A stretch of DNA of 64,000 bases from Diplonema papillatum (taxonomy: Eukaryota; Euglenozoa; Diplonemea; Diplonemida; Diplonemidae), in the NCBI GenBank assembly GCA_030068145.1, contig JAPJBO010000187.1, positions 238,482 to 302,481 on the forward strand. The letters are read 5' to 3'. Made by a program: the position numbers and the translations under genes. The first letter of the stretch is position 1. The number at the start of each line of letters is the position of its first letter. The notes under the pieces were generated by a model. That model was given only the letters and a program-made list of their open reading frames with translations, ran no database searches and was not told the DNA's origin. Positions 1-10,865 of this stretch are shown piece by piece.

Positions 1-1
1 A

Positions 2-427
2 GGACCTTTGAATGGAAAAGACCTGCTCGACGAGGTTTTGTACTTCTTCAAGGCGAACATGTTCTTCCAGCAGTATACAGTTCGAGGAGCAGCTGACAGG
101 ACGCTGCTCTACCTCACCCTTTACGTACATGAGCTCCTCCGAATATGCCAGGGGAAAGCCATCGACGAAGCTAAAAGGTCGCTACTAGAACACAAACAGC
201 GGTCTTTCCAACACCCGGGAGACAAAGGCTTTCCGCTCACCGGCTTCCTCCACAAACCGAAGGACTCTGAAGAAGCCGACGAATGGAAGGCGTACATGAA
301 GCAATGTCGTGACGAACTGCAAAGCCGTGTCCTCGATCTTATCTACCAGCATCCGACGCCAGAAAAGCACCCAGACAAGTATTGGTCCATGTTTTGCAAA
401 AGAAAGTTTCTCGGGAAACAACTGTGA
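2..427 (+). CDS. ARPC3: Arp2/3 complex subunit 3 (p21-Arc), 3' part
   Basis: This is the C-terminal part of ARPC3, a structural subunit of the Arp2/3 complex, which nucleates branched actin filaments in the cytoplasm. The frame is open from the window edge, so the true start (or an upstream exon) lies outside. About 141 codons are seen, against roughly 175 in the usual family member. Family signatures are the early segment DEVLYFFKANMFF, then ADRTLLYLTLYVHELL, the GFPLTGF turn, and the ending YWSMFCKRKFLGKQL, which matches the normal C-terminus of p21-Arc. The stop is TGA at 425-427. No intron is visible in this part. Confidence in the family is high. It is the only cytoskeletal gene in the window and shows no link to its neighbours. 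Confidence 0.92.
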   Translation, partial: GPLNGKDLLDEVLYFFKANMFFQQYTVRGAADRTLLYLTLYVHELLRICQGKAIDEAKRSLLEHKQRSFQHPGDKGFPLTGFLHKPKDSEEADEWKAYMKQCRDELQSRVLDLIYQHPTPEKHPDKYWSMFCKRKFLGKQL

Positions 428-1123
428 CAACACGGCCACGATTTTTGGGCTGATCGTAGACAGAACGGCATGGCACATACCAAACAGCTTCTGTGCATAT
501 TTTAAGCGGAATGAACTCATCTGCCATGTGGTGCAAGAGAAGTTTAGTCCGAAGGACAGCTTAACGAAGGCTTTGCCTTCGTAAGACAGTCGCAGCGACG
601 GTGGAAGCGCGGACTGAAGAGAAGATTGATTCGCTTGATTGTCTTCTTCCCCACCCCCTTTTTGACCGTGTGCTGCCCCGTGTGCTTGCCGGTTTTCCCC
701 GCGTTTGCAATGACTCATTTGAGTGGCGAGTCTCCGTCCTGCTCCGTCTGGCTTGGTAGTCTCCGTCCTGCCGCCGATCCAACGCAATACCGACATGGAT
801 CTCCCTATCTTTTGAGGAACGGAAACGTGCGACGGGGAAGCGCGGATTCGGCGTAGCTTCGAGAAGCGAGCATTCCGTATCGTCGAAAAGCGCGGAGTTC
901 TAAGTGAATTTGTAATGTCCGCATATAGTGCCAGGTTGTACCCTATCTGCGGCAGCTCCGTCTATTGTGACAGTGCAACAAACTGACAAACCGATTCTGA
1001 TTGCGCTCAAAGCTATACCCAGAAGGAATCCAAGTCATTCCTGCTGTTCCAATGCAATATCTCAATTGCTGTTTGGATGCAGTGCAACTAGGCGCACCAA
1101 CAGAAAAGGAACACGCCACCAAA
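428..1123. other. intergenic, no gene seen
   Basis: This holds the 3' flank of ARPC3 and the 5' flank of the next gene. Short open frames on both strands look like chance: no domain motifs and no repeats. I see no recognisable promoter box. Confidence 0.5.
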
Positions 1124-2060
1124 ATGCAAGGCTACCCGTCGAACCCGTACGCCAGCTCGGGCTACCCGGGGGGCTCGTCGAATCCGTATGCGGCAAACCA
1201 AGGCGACAACCCCTACGCCAACACAGGGGCACCAGGGTATCCGCCCGCATTCAGCCAACCAGGACCGCCCGGTTTCGCCCCTCCAGGTAGCGACCCGTAC
1301 AGCCAAGGTGGCGAGGAGTTCGTTCTAGTTGATGAGTTTGGCAACGAGACCCCGATTTCGCGAGACGAAGCGATGGTCGCCGGCGGCGAAGGTGCGCAAT
1401 ACCAGAAGGAGGTCCCGACCAACAGCAACGTCGGCGCCCAGGACAGGGGAATTGGAAAGATCTTGATCGGCGCAGCCGCAGCTGGAATGGCAGTATGTCT
1501 TCGTTTAGCGCTGAATTGTTTTTGTTACCAGCCGAGCAGCGTGGGCATTGTCCTCCCTACCCTTGCCATGGGCTCAAGAGGGGGTTCAACCTTCGGGAGA
1601 AGCAGCTCACCACGAGGGGCTGCCCCCAGGCGGACTCTACCCTGGCGGATTCCACTTAGGGTCTCGTCGATCGTCGATGTTTATGTGAAAAAAAAACAGT
1701 ATTTGTAACCGAGCTCTCCGCGGACAACGGAACACATCCATCCCGACTCCTTTCCCTCACAACACCTCACGCGTTGCTTTGAAACGACTTGAAGAACCCC
1801 CACAGCTGTACCTCATAAAGGGCGTCATCAAGAAGAAGAGGCCGTCGCATGCCATGTACAGCGGAGCACCACACGGCAGCTACGGTGCCCCCAGCGGATA
1901 CCCTGCGCAGCACTACGGAGCTCCTGGTGGTTATCCCGCCCAATCCGGGTACGGTGCCCCTTCTGGCTACCCCGCCCCTTCTGGATATCCCGCCCAGTCC
2001 GGATACCCGGGCGCTCCAAACTACGGCAGGCGTGACATGGGAGGTGGTGACGCGGTCTAA
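1124..2060 (+). CDS. two-exon Gly/Tyr/Pro-rich protein with one membrane segment
   Basis: I infer a gene of two exons, 1124-1492 and 1806-2060, with a phase-0 intron (G|GTATGT donor at 1493, CCCACAG acceptor ending at 1805), giving 207 residues. The start ATG is preceded by CACCAAA. Residues 1-60 are rich in NPYA and GYPG motifs. An acidic stretch, EEFVLVDEFGNETP, follows. Joining the exons rebuilds a hydrophobic segment, ILIGAAAAGMALYLIKG (about 113-129), followed by KKKR, as in a membrane anchor. The tail is GYGAPSGYPAQ-like repeats. The hydrophobic segment and the shared composition across the junction are the main support for the splice. Function is unknown; Tyr/Gly/Pro-rich tails of this kind occur on membrane and vesicle-associated proteins. 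It could be two unrelated ORFs, but that would leave the hydrophobic half-segments unexplained. Confidence 0.62.
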
Positions 2061-2797
2061 ATCCCACTTCTTAGTTTTTTTCCGCCCACAGTGGACCCTC
2101 TAGCCTTCCCCTCCCCCACATGTGAACCCCTGCCCACCCCCCCGCTAACTACAAACCTCGTTCCCTCTCTTGCGTGCGGCTGAAAGCTAGCTAGCTAGGA
2201 GAAACAACCCACTACCTGTGTTGTTCGTACGTGCACTTCCGCACCTCCTCTGTACACAAATTCCCTCAGTGGGGTGCTGCAAGTGCGCACTCCTCTTTTT
2301 CAAAACGCGTACTCTTTTTCTCTTGTTCTCGAAGTCGACGTCATTGCTGCTGTTGCGCTCGGCATGAGGCCGCCTTGCGTCACTCGTGTGTGAAATTACT
2401 TAGCGAACCGACGTCGGGCCATCTGTTGCACGGTGCAGTGACGCTCGGTTGCTGCTGTGATGGTTGGGGTTTCTTTCTCTTCCACTGCGGACATTCTGAG
2501 TGCATTTTTCCTAGCCCAGCAACTCATTTTTCTTCTCACGTACACAAATACCCTCCCAGGGAGAGAGTTTGAGCAGTATCTGCCCAAACTAAGATTCCCC
2601 CCCCCTCAACACTCTCCCGCGCCCCGTTTTCTCGCGTGTTATCGCTCACGGTTTCGACGGCAAAAAAAAAAAAAAAACGGTGCCGAGCGATTCACTCATC
2701 TGTGTCTCCTGGCTTTGCTTTGCAACGCGGTAAGGCATACAAATTCTAGGCTCTTGACTGAAGCGAATATCTGCGATACTTGCCTTGTTTTCACTGT
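2061..2797. other. intergenic, no gene seen
   Basis: This is the 3' flank of the two-exon gene. It is C/T-rich to about 2160, has a GCTAGCTAGCTAGGAG run near 2186 (a similar run recurs near 21830), and an A15 tract near 2661. No coding signature is seen. Confidence 0.5.
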
Positions 2798-3176
2798 CAC
2801 TCATTCCACGAAAAAGTGTCATAAAAACGACCTTTTTTGGCTTTCTGCCGATTTTTGCCATCTGTAGGTGCGAAAATGGTCAGTTTCAAGATTTCGACGA
2901 CGATTGAATCCGCCGAGGACAGGGCTTTCCGAATATCTGGTCGGGTAAAAATTTTGACCGACCCCTCCCCCATAAATTGAGGCCGGGTCTCCAAAAAATG
3001 TCTGAAAATCAACTTTTTTTTTTTTTTTCCTCGGCATGCAGGAACAAGTCAGATTTGACTCGCCATAGAATTCTACGGGGGTGCCGATACGGTCCCATGA
3101 CAGAACTACGCGATTCCTCAAAAAATTGGCGGAAAATCCCAAAATTGTGCCTCCTCCTGGCGGAAACGACGAATAA

Positions 3177-3290
3177 TTTTTGTGTCTAACAAATGCAATT
3201 TGTCAAGAACAAAAACAGATCGATGGCAGCGTACTATCCTCACTCCCGTTAGATGAACAAAACAGGTTTGAAGGAAGTGCGCACAAGCAA
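3177..3290 (+). repeat. 114-bp segment shared with the start of the YR retroelement
   Basis: Starting at TTTTTGTGTCTAAC, this segment is almost identical to 44428-44540, which precedes the gag-like ORF of the tyrosine-recombinase element. It is either a solo terminal piece of that element inside family V or evidence of recombination between the two. Confidence 0.75.
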
Positions 3291-3302
3291 AAAAAAAAAC
3301 AC

Positions 3303-3374
3303 CCGAAGTGGGACTCGAACCGGCGATCAAAAGAGTCATGGTTGAGTGCACTGGCGGCTATGCTACTTGTGCCA
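3303..3374 (-). other. tRNA-like sequence
   Basis: The reverse strand has a good B-box-like GGTTCGAGTCCC and an A-box-like TAGCATAGCCGC with tRNA-like spacing. Acceptor pairing is poor, so a working tRNA is unlikely. A SINE head or decayed tRNA fits better. Confidence 0.4.
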
Positions 3375-3424
3375 AAAATCCGAAAATATTTTTCTCTTCT
3401 TTCCTCGCGAACCAACAAAATGGT

Positions 3425-3450
3425 CGCTGGTTCGATTCCTCGCGGCGTCG
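3425..3450 (+). other. B-box-like T arm, isolated
   Basis: GCTGGTTCGATTCCTCGC matches a T-arm/B-box core. No convincing A box lies upstream, so this is a partial tRNA-like remnant. Confidence 0.3.
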
Positions 3451-3591
3451 AGCGTTTTGGAGCTCGTAGTGCGTGTTCTGCTACAGTGGTGGTGCAGCGG
3501 GGGCCAAACCGCAGATTTCCTGATGGGTCACGCGAACTTCCGGAAGGATCGTTCGAATACAGAAAATGAAATCGCCCGCGTTTTTTTCGCC

Positions 3592-3650
3592 CGTGGTCTA
3601 ACGGGTAGCACGCCCACTTGTGGTTCTGGGGGTACTTGGCTCCGAGGAGT
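3592..3650 (+). other. tRNA-like sequence with GTG-type loop
   Basis: CCGTGGTCTAACGGGTAGC resembles a D arm/A box. It is followed by an anticodon-like loop TTGTGGT between short CCCA/TGGG pairs. The expected T arm is poor (GGTACTTGGCTCC), so this is a degenerate tRNA-like unit. Confidence 0.35.
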
Positions 3651-3864
3651 GTTTTTTTTGAGGACCGAGAACTGGCCCAAAAACGTCTAAAGTGCCATCT
3701 GGGGGTCAGATTTCTGGCTATATCGAGTTCCAAAAGGGTGCCGATACTTGCCGTGGATAGCTCTTGCCATCCCAAAAAAAAAATCCGAATTTTGCTCAAA
3801 ATTTGACCTAAACATGGCGGAAATGAGGAAGCAAAATCTATGACACGTTTTCGTGGAATGAGTG

Positions 3865-4364
3865 CTGTGCTATTTTTTTTCTTTTTGCCGCAGGGAGGAC
3901 AAACGGAAATACTCGACTCCGGATGGAAGGGAGGAAATATCATACTTCGCAGTCGGTCTGACTCAGACGAGATTTCCGGGGTCCGCCGCCTTTTTCGTAC
4001 TTTTTGAAAAAGTACGAAAAGTCAGACAGCCGTCTGACTCGGACCGAGTCAGAAAAAAGTACGAGAAAAGTACGAAAAAAGACAGACGGGATTTCCGTTG
4101 GGTATTCCTGGTCCTGGGCTGTGTGCAGGTTCGCCAGGGTTCGCCGGCGAGCTCGCCAGAGATACATGAGCGTTGGCGAACTCTGGCGAACTAAGCCAAA
4201 GAACGTTGAGAGTTGTCTGAAACGATGGAGCACAAGTTTCCGCCACACATGCAGCAAATAGGTCGTGGGGTAGACGACTCCTAATAAAAAGTGAGCACCG
4301 AAGAAATTCCCGTGTAGTGTCGCGTTCCAGGTGTGATAGAGTCTGCCGTCAACCACTGGTCAAC
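3865..4364. other. palindrome-rich noncoding stretch
   Basis: Two inverted-repeat clusters occur: about 3947-4085, built on GTCTGACTC and AAAAAGTACGAAAAG, and about 4119-4190, built on TTCGCCAG/CTGGCGAA. No gene is seen. Confidence 0.5.
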
Positions 4365-4516
4365 GACCGGACATGGCTAACCATAACCCATAACGACAGC
4401 GTGCACCAAATATACAACCCGTATCCATATAGCCCTTTCTTGCTCTAAGAGAACCCATTCACGAACGGTCACACGGAGACCCTAAACCCCCGAATTTCAA
4501 GCGAACGTTAACTCTA
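4365..4516 (+). repeat. relic of Penelope-like terminal repeat
   Basis: This is about 85% similar by eye to the reverse complement of the 350-bp terminal repeat at 12952-13301, including CATAACCCATAACGA and CACACGGAGACCCTAAA. It is oriented as if an element were transcribed on the plus strand, as is the coding relic at 5390-6272. Confidence 0.8.
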
Positions 4517-5389
4517 AAAAGCGCGGAAAACGTTGCTCTACAGGCGTATCTGCCGTCCCGAGCAAAACGGCGCCAACAAGAAGGAACAATCAGACTACCG
4601 ATGTTTTTATTTCGGGATCCTTTTTTTTGTTTGCTGTGCGTCTGGATCAGCGGTTAGGTCAGGACTTTATCGAATCCACGCCCGCGTGGGAAATACTCGC
4701 CGTTCGTTGCCGAAATATCTTGCAGGGAACTCATTCGCTGGGCCTAAATGAACGTCGGAAAGGTCCGTGCAGTGAACACGCGTGTCATGCTTCGTGCCTT
4801 TTTTTATTTCGCGCCACTGTCTTCCAGTTTCTGCCCCCGTCTTTTTCCGGAGTGGGGTAAACACGCAGTCTTTTCCCCTCAAGGTTTATTGTCGCAACCG
4901 AATCCCCGTGCGATCGGGCGGCGCCCACAGCACACAGGACCAAGCGTCCACACGGCATTCGACAATCGAACGTGCACACACTCAGCTTACCACACGAACA
5001 TATTAGTTTACCACACAACGCAAGCGCTCTCTCCGGTAGTTCATGTCAGTTGACCTCGGCCGGGTAACTGCCGAGGGCAAGCGCGGAGGAGATTTTTCTC
5101 GCCTTCGATGAACAGGACCCTGGGTTCTCGGCCCGACGCTGCAGCGTGAGCTGGGCAGTGGACGGGCGAAAGGTGCGCGCTGCTGGGTGGGGCGGCAACC
5201 GAGGGGCACGACGTCGACGATGGCGACGACTTCACGTTCCTTGACCCGGTGCGATGGAGAACGATGGTCCCGACACCATCGATCGCTGTATCACACTTGA
5301 GCCAATGAGGGCACACGAAACGTGTATCACTCATTTCCACGAAAAACTTCACTCTAAAAAGCCCATTCAGACAGGTACGTCCCCACGAT
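4517..5389. other. noncoding, between two Penelope-like relics
   Basis: No gene is recognised. By position it may be the decayed leader of the plus-strand Penelope-like relic, but I could not align it to the intact leader. Confidence 0.4.
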
Positions 5390-6272
5390 CAACCACAACA
5401 GACGCTAAACCAACCGCGCCGCACTACAGCTACGCACTTACATCACAGGCCAGACCAAATTGCAACCCCACACACCCACCCTACCATCCCCATCAGACAA
5501 CCGGCGTATACCGAAGCAACATGTTAGTTTTCCATACGTCTTCCCACGCGAACTTTATCACACACCACCCGTACAAAGAAGCGAACCGGCATCCACAACG
5601 CGACAAGACTCACGGCCGCCGGGGCTAGCAACAGACCGCTGCAACACACACCAACCCTATCAGACAAACGCCACACACCGAAAGGGCATAGATCTCCAGA
5701 CGTTAACCCAGGCGTGCCTCACCAAACTGCTTCTTCAGGAAGACGCGATCCTACACACTCACAACATCGCCAGCCCGACTACCGCCGACGTCGAGCACCA
5801 AACCGCAGCCACGCATACCAACGCTACCAACCCCATCTGACATCCGCTGCACACCGAAAAAGCCTACTAGATCTGCGGGCGTCGTCCCACTCGAATCGTA
5901 TCACGCTTCTTCCGCAGCAGAGAGACACCAGACGACATACACGCCGTATTGTCAAATTCCAGTGCCGCCGACGCCGCACACCGAACTGCGGCCACTCACA
6001 CCAACTTTACCATCGCCATCAGATGACCGCTGCACACCTAAAGGGCCTCCCAGTCCTTACGTCTTCCACGCGAACTTTATCGTACACCGCCCGCAGCAGC
6101 AGTACACGAGCCTACTTACGCACCGTATCACCAGGCCCCACCGCTGACGATGCTGACCACGCAGACACCCAAACAAACCAGAACCCCCACACAATACCGT
6201 AACACCACACCCTCACCCATCATCCACGAAATAGACAACACCACACCGACCTCCAGCACCATCTCAGAAGCT
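5390..6272 (+). pseudogene. Penelope-like element relic, Pro/Ser/Thr-rich N-terminal region
   Basis: The frames here match the second N-terminal repeat region of the intact polyprotein, encoded on the minus strand at about 18.5-19.4 kb. Shared signatures include HTPTL.SP, FPYVFPRELY, DPTHSQ and TQYRNTTPSP, in the same order. The reading frame changes several times and there are internal stops, so no protein is made. Orientation is opposite to the intact element. It ends abruptly near 6272, before GIY-YIG and RT, which are missing. With the terminal-repeat relic at 4365 it forms an old, truncated copy. Confidence 0.82.
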
Positions 6273-7289
6273 TAGTCCAACGATCGGTCTCAGAGCGGCA
6301 AAAGAAAGTTGGTAGGGAATCCAAGACAAAAACGAAGCTAATAGCCTGCACAACAACACGGGGGGTGAAAAAGTTTGGGGGCACAAAAAAAAAAACAAGT
6401 CCCAAACAGGTTTTTGAATTCCTCACCAAAAGTGAGGTTAGCGGGAGCATTGCCGATGGCCCTCAAAAGTTACCGCAGTTTTTGTTCCAATTTTTTAAAA
6501 TTCAAAAACCCCAATTTTTTTCCGGATTTTTTTTTTTGGCCATTTCCAAAAAGACACAAGGTTTTGACCCTGCATGTTATAAAGGGTGGGTGGACCTACT
6601 ATCCAGGGGGACCTATTATCCTAGGATAATAGGTCGACTGGTTTTGGATAAATTTAACTGGTAGTTTAATGTCAGCTACTTTCGTGTAAAGCTGAGCCAA
6701 CTCACCTACCCCCCCCTGAAAGCGACGTGAGCTCGATTACACTCGATTACGCGTCGATTACACTCGATGCATGCAGATTATCGCCACAGATTCTTTGCAT
6801 TCTAATCCAAACGATTACACTCGAATACGATCGATTACAATCGATCAGCTTTTGGTGAATTGGGGGGGTACTGTAACAATTGATTAAACACACAGCACTC
6901 AGCCAATCCTGATTAGCTGATGCAACGTGTCTATTATCGAGCCTTCTTCTGGGGCTAAAGATGCTGATAGCACGATCATCGAATATCGAACAAAAAGAAG
7001 CATATTCGTCTGAAAAAAGGATGTAGCCAGGCAGTGCAGCAGGGGACGAGGAAGTTCGGACTGACTTGTGGAAGCAGGTTGTCGAGTGCATAGGGGCTCG
7101 GGTACCCGTTTTCCCGTATTAGCAACCTTTGCAATTTAGCGCAGCTAATACTCGAGCCTTTTGGCATTCCCTGCGGGGCAGTTCCAGGCGATAGGGCAAG
7201 CGCTTGGCAGACACCCTGTCCTCGAAGATGTCAAGTTTCTGTTTGTGGGTTCGATCACCCTGGCGACAACAAGGCGGTTGAAAACGGAG
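6273..7289. other. noncoding with short simple repeats
   Basis: No gene is seen. A segment starting AAAAAGACACAAGG at about 6548-6576 recurs at about 25305-25333. A self-complementary block GGACCTATTATCC/GGATAATAGGTC lies near 6607-6640 and has a relative near 48157. GATTACACTCGA-type short repeats run from 6735 to 6850. Confidence 0.45.
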
Positions 7290-7480
7290 GCTAATCTCAC
7301 CTTTAGGCACTGCAATGTCACGCATGCCATTGTCAGACGCTACCGTCTGGCATTGCGCAATTCGTGCCATAGTCGTTGGGGGTATTGACAAGGGGGTTCA
7401 GTGGACTCTCATCTGTTGGCTCCTCGTTACTGCCCACGTAGGTTCCGGGAGGTCTGCTTGGCTGCACGCGGCTTGATCCG
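7290..7480 (-). repeat. LINE 3'-UTR-like copy
   Basis: It parallels 7960-8110 (CACGCATGC, GGTATTGACAAGGG, the CGTAGGTTCC to CTGCTTGGCTG block), which is the untranslated tail of the RNase H-bearing LINE family. It is too decayed to show ends. Confidence 0.5.
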
Positions 7481-7666
7481 AAAAGGCGAAGGGGGGCAGT
7501 GCTCAGTTTCCGTGCGGCACTGCGGCTTCATGTTCGTGCTCTGCGCAGAGCCGAGTAGGTTGGTATATGCAGCGAACTTTTTGCAGTGACGTGCTGTGTG
7601 TTCACACTGAAGTGTCCGAATCGGTCGAGTGATCATCACGCACTGTCTCAGCATAACTGGGTGTTG

Positions 7667-7712
7667 GATACGTGATGCTCGTTCTCGGGTCCGAGAACGA
7701 GCATCACGTATC
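7667..7712. repeat. perfect 46-bp palindrome
   Basis: Two 22-nt arms (7667-7688 and 7691-7712) are exact reverse complements around a 2-nt centre. It lies in noncoding DNA between LINE relics. Confidence 0.95.
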
Positions 7713-7918
7713 GCGAGTTGAATCGCATGGTTCTGAAGAAGGATTTCCCGATCAATGGATCTTCAACAACAGCGACTGATCTTGAGAACTTGCCCTCCCG
7801 GACCGGGCCCACGTCCCCCCAGGATTCCTTCGCAATGAAGCGACAACGGTCCCAGAACCGTGAGTCGAACCAAAAAGAGTTTCCCTTCAACCATGTGAGC
7901 CAGTAACTACAGTAGTGG

Positions 7919-8447
7919 TATGGACAGAGTGAGCCAATGCCTCTCATCTCACCTTTAAGACACGGCTGTGCCACGCATGCTCTTGACAGAAGCTAGCATC
8001 CGGCATTGTGCATGCGTGTTACCGTCGTTGGTATTGACAAGGGACTTCATCGGTCGCTCGAGTGAGCTTCGCTACTTCACCGCCGTAGGTTCCCCTGCCC
8101 TGGGAGGCCTGCTTGGCTGTCCTTGGATTGTGCTTCCATGTCGATGCTGCTTCGTTTTTGGACTTCTTCCGGTTTCGCACGATCATTGACGATTCCCAAC
8201 GCCCGGTCTTCCCTTGGCACGGCTCGCGTCCCGTCTCTGTAGTCCGTCTCTCGCGCTTCACTTCGTGTTTCCATCGGGCCTGCTTGCGTTGCCATTCCGA
8301 TGAGTAGTTCCTGTGGGCCGAACCTGCCGTACGAGGTGGCAGCTTTGCGGAGTCGCCTGCGGCACGGCGCGCACCTTTTCACCGGCCTTCCTCGCTGTCT
8401 GCTCTCGTGCGTGGGGCCTTGTGTTCAGCGGCCGTGATCCCGCCTCT
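7919..8447 (-). mobile_element. 5'-truncated LINE tail with 19-bp target-site duplication
   Basis: The insert is bracketed by CCAGTAACTACAGTAGTGG at 7900-7918 and again at 8448-8466. On the reverse strand two frames encode AREQTARKAGEKVRAVPQA and LRKAATSYGRFGPQ. These match the extreme C-terminus of the RNase H LINE at 29.4-32.2 kb (AREQTAKKASDKVRAIPQAG, LRKAAT). The left part is 3' UTR. Truncation at the 5' end and the duplication are typical of target-primed reverse transcription. No A tail is visible at the 3' end. Confidence 0.75.
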
Positions 8448-8466
8448 CCAGTAACTACAGTAGTGG

Positions 8467-9122
8467 GCAGGACCTTCGCCACAGGCTTCGGCACATCCGG
8501 AAAGAGAAGTTCCGGGTAGAAGAATTCTGCGCAAGCAGTGAGGCAAATTCAGTGCAAGCCATTCTCCTTGAAACGATGCGACCTTATTAAGGTTGGCCGT
8601 GCAGGAAAGTTCGTGACAAGGAGGTGGCTAAAGTCTGATGTGGTGGTGGTGGTGGTGGGGAAGACTCGTCTGCCAGCTGTGAATTTCTCAAAAGACATCC
8701 AAATTCACTCACGGGGCAAAGCTGAGGCCAAAATGTGACGGGAAAGTCTCGAATCGAACGTCTTGTGTAATGCTTTGTGTAATTTTGTGTAATTTTTTGT
8801 GTAATTTTGTGTAATGCTTTGTGTAATTTTGTGTAATTTTGTGTACACAATGTGTTATTTTGTGTACACAAAAGCCACACTGCTCTATCTTCGTCTTCGG
8901 GGCATAGCCAAACACGGGACCGCTCTGCGCAAGGTAGGGCCAGGAAATATCCCGAAACTCCCCGAATTTCCCCGAAACTCCCCGATACTCCCCGATATTT
9001 TCGTCTGGACCAGGTGGGTAGTGGTTAAAAAGGGGGGGGCAGTGGTTAAAAAAAGGGGCGTAGTAAAAAAATGGAGTGAAGAATTTGGGACTCCAGTGAA
9101 ATAGAAGGTAAATTTCCCTTTT
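8467..9122. other. noncoding with tandem microrepeats
   Basis: No gene is seen. It holds a GTG-repeat run at about 8639-8658, GTGTAATTTT-type tandem repeats at 8763-8866 and CCCGAAACTCC-type repeats at 8950-8998. Confidence 0.6.
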
Positions 9123-10865
9123 AGGGTAGGCGGTTTTTTTTTTTTTTTGGCCCATGTCCGCGCGCGCGTAAATTTTTGGGAACCCCCGGAAAAAAAAAAA
9201 CTTTTGCCAAAAAAAAACTTTTGGGATCTGTGCATTGGAACCGGTCGTGAGAGCGACTGCAGGCGTAGTCACGAGCGTGTCCGGCTCGCGAAAAGTCGAA
9301 AACCTGTTCATCACACCGATACTTCACGGCGATGCAAATCGCGTAGACTTTGTTTACCTCAGTGTGTATTGACTTTGAAGCTGACTATGCCCGGTGCTGG
9401 GTTGGTGCGCTGGGCAAGCAATATCGTGCTACTTTGACGTTGGTGTCAATCTAAACAGCAAGATTTGCGTAGCTCCTGCTGGACGCAGTCGAAGCACGCG
9501 GGATACAAGCACAGCCTCAGCCTCGAAAGTGTGCGCGGTTTTACCGGCAAGGCATGTCGGGAGGTTTTGCCACTGTGGTGCGATTATCACACAGAACCAG
9601 TCCGGGGCAGTGCACGCGTCTATGCCTTCCGACGCCTCAAGCAGCTACTAGTATCTGAGACTCGACTGAGGAGGCATGAAAAGGACGCGGGGCAAGCGAT
9701 GCGTTCACGGTGCTTGCGACTTAGTGCACTTGACCGGCGGCAATGCCTTGTGCCGCGGTATATTTGCGAAGAAAACGGCACTCGTCGCCTGACAGTCTAG
9801 ACCGCACATCCCTGAGCATAACTGCCTTCGTTGCACACGGCGTCTAACCAATTGCCGTGTGCTAGAAGCACCTGCCCTCCGTGCGGATGTCGAGACATCA
9901 ATGGTCTCTTTCGATGTGGGTGAGGTACATCTTGTGAGTCCGGCGCCGTTTGCTACGCATCAGAAGGTGGCCACTGGCTAAAGCTTGCTGACAGGAGGGT
10001 CGGCAGAGTACCGACAAACTCCGTTTACACCAAGCAGGGCATCTTTGTGTACTCGGGTAATATTGACAAAGCCACTACACCCGAAGTGACGGTGTCGACG
10101 TCCGCCTTTGGGGGTTTCAACAGCAGACCGCCGCAGAAGCCGCGAGAGCAACCATCCTTGCACAAGGTGGAGGAAAGCAGAAGTTGAAGTTCACCATACT
10201 ATCTGCGGGTAGCTGGCGCTTATTCTCGCCGATGGAAATGCCACCGACCAGCCGTCAGTAGGCTCTCGCACGGTGGTTCGGTAGGACCGTGACATCGCAA
10301 TGGGGCATGTCAGAAGAGAGATAAGAGATTGACGGACACCCGCGCAATCGACAGTCCTCTGGGTCACTGCTTTATTGTTCGCAGCGTACCCAGCGAACCG
10401 CGATCTCGAGTTCAAACCCGAGTGTTTTTTCTCCTGTGGCATCGTCTATCATCTGCAGCCTCCGACTATGGAAGGTTTTGTCAAAACGCACCCCGCGCGG
10501 CGTTCAGGACTGTTGAACTCTAGACTGCCACCGCAACCCCTCGGACACATCAAGTTCATCTTCACACTCACCTTTGAGCTCATCGTCCAGAAATTCTACC
10601 AACAACGGGCACAAAAGTGCCAACAGCGGACTGGCCAGTAGTATAGCCGGCACATATGGTGTGACATCCAGTAGCAGAAAGTCTTGTGGCAAAAGTTTTT
10701 TTTTTTGGTAAATTTCCCTTATATCCCGCACCGGGATATAAGGGCACCAAATTTGTTTTGAACCGGGATATAAGGGCACCAAATTTGTTTTGGACCTAAG
10801 ATACTGGGGCCAAAAAATTCGAAAAAAGTTCGAAAAAAGTTCGAAAAAGGTTCGAAAAAAGTTCG

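Larger units (their letters stand above)
2798..3864. mobile_element. TIR element with tRNA-like modules (family V, copy 1)
   Basis: The ends are inverted repeats of about 25 bp: CACTCATTCCACGAAAA at 2798 and its reverse complement ending at 3864. The interior has no transposase, so it would be non-autonomous. It holds several tRNA-like stretches, T/A homopolymer runs and an internal copy of the right-end sequence at about 3055-3165 (shared GGGTGCCGATAC and GGCGGAAA). A related copy begins at 56452. The family is not one I can name, and no clear target duplication is visible. Confidence 0.55.

Noticed and set aside
9108..10720. GGTAAATTTCCCTT as a 14-bp target duplication of X copy 1
   Set aside because: Not ruled out, but X-specific sequence reappears at 12925 and 23206, which fits nesting better than an element ending at 10706.
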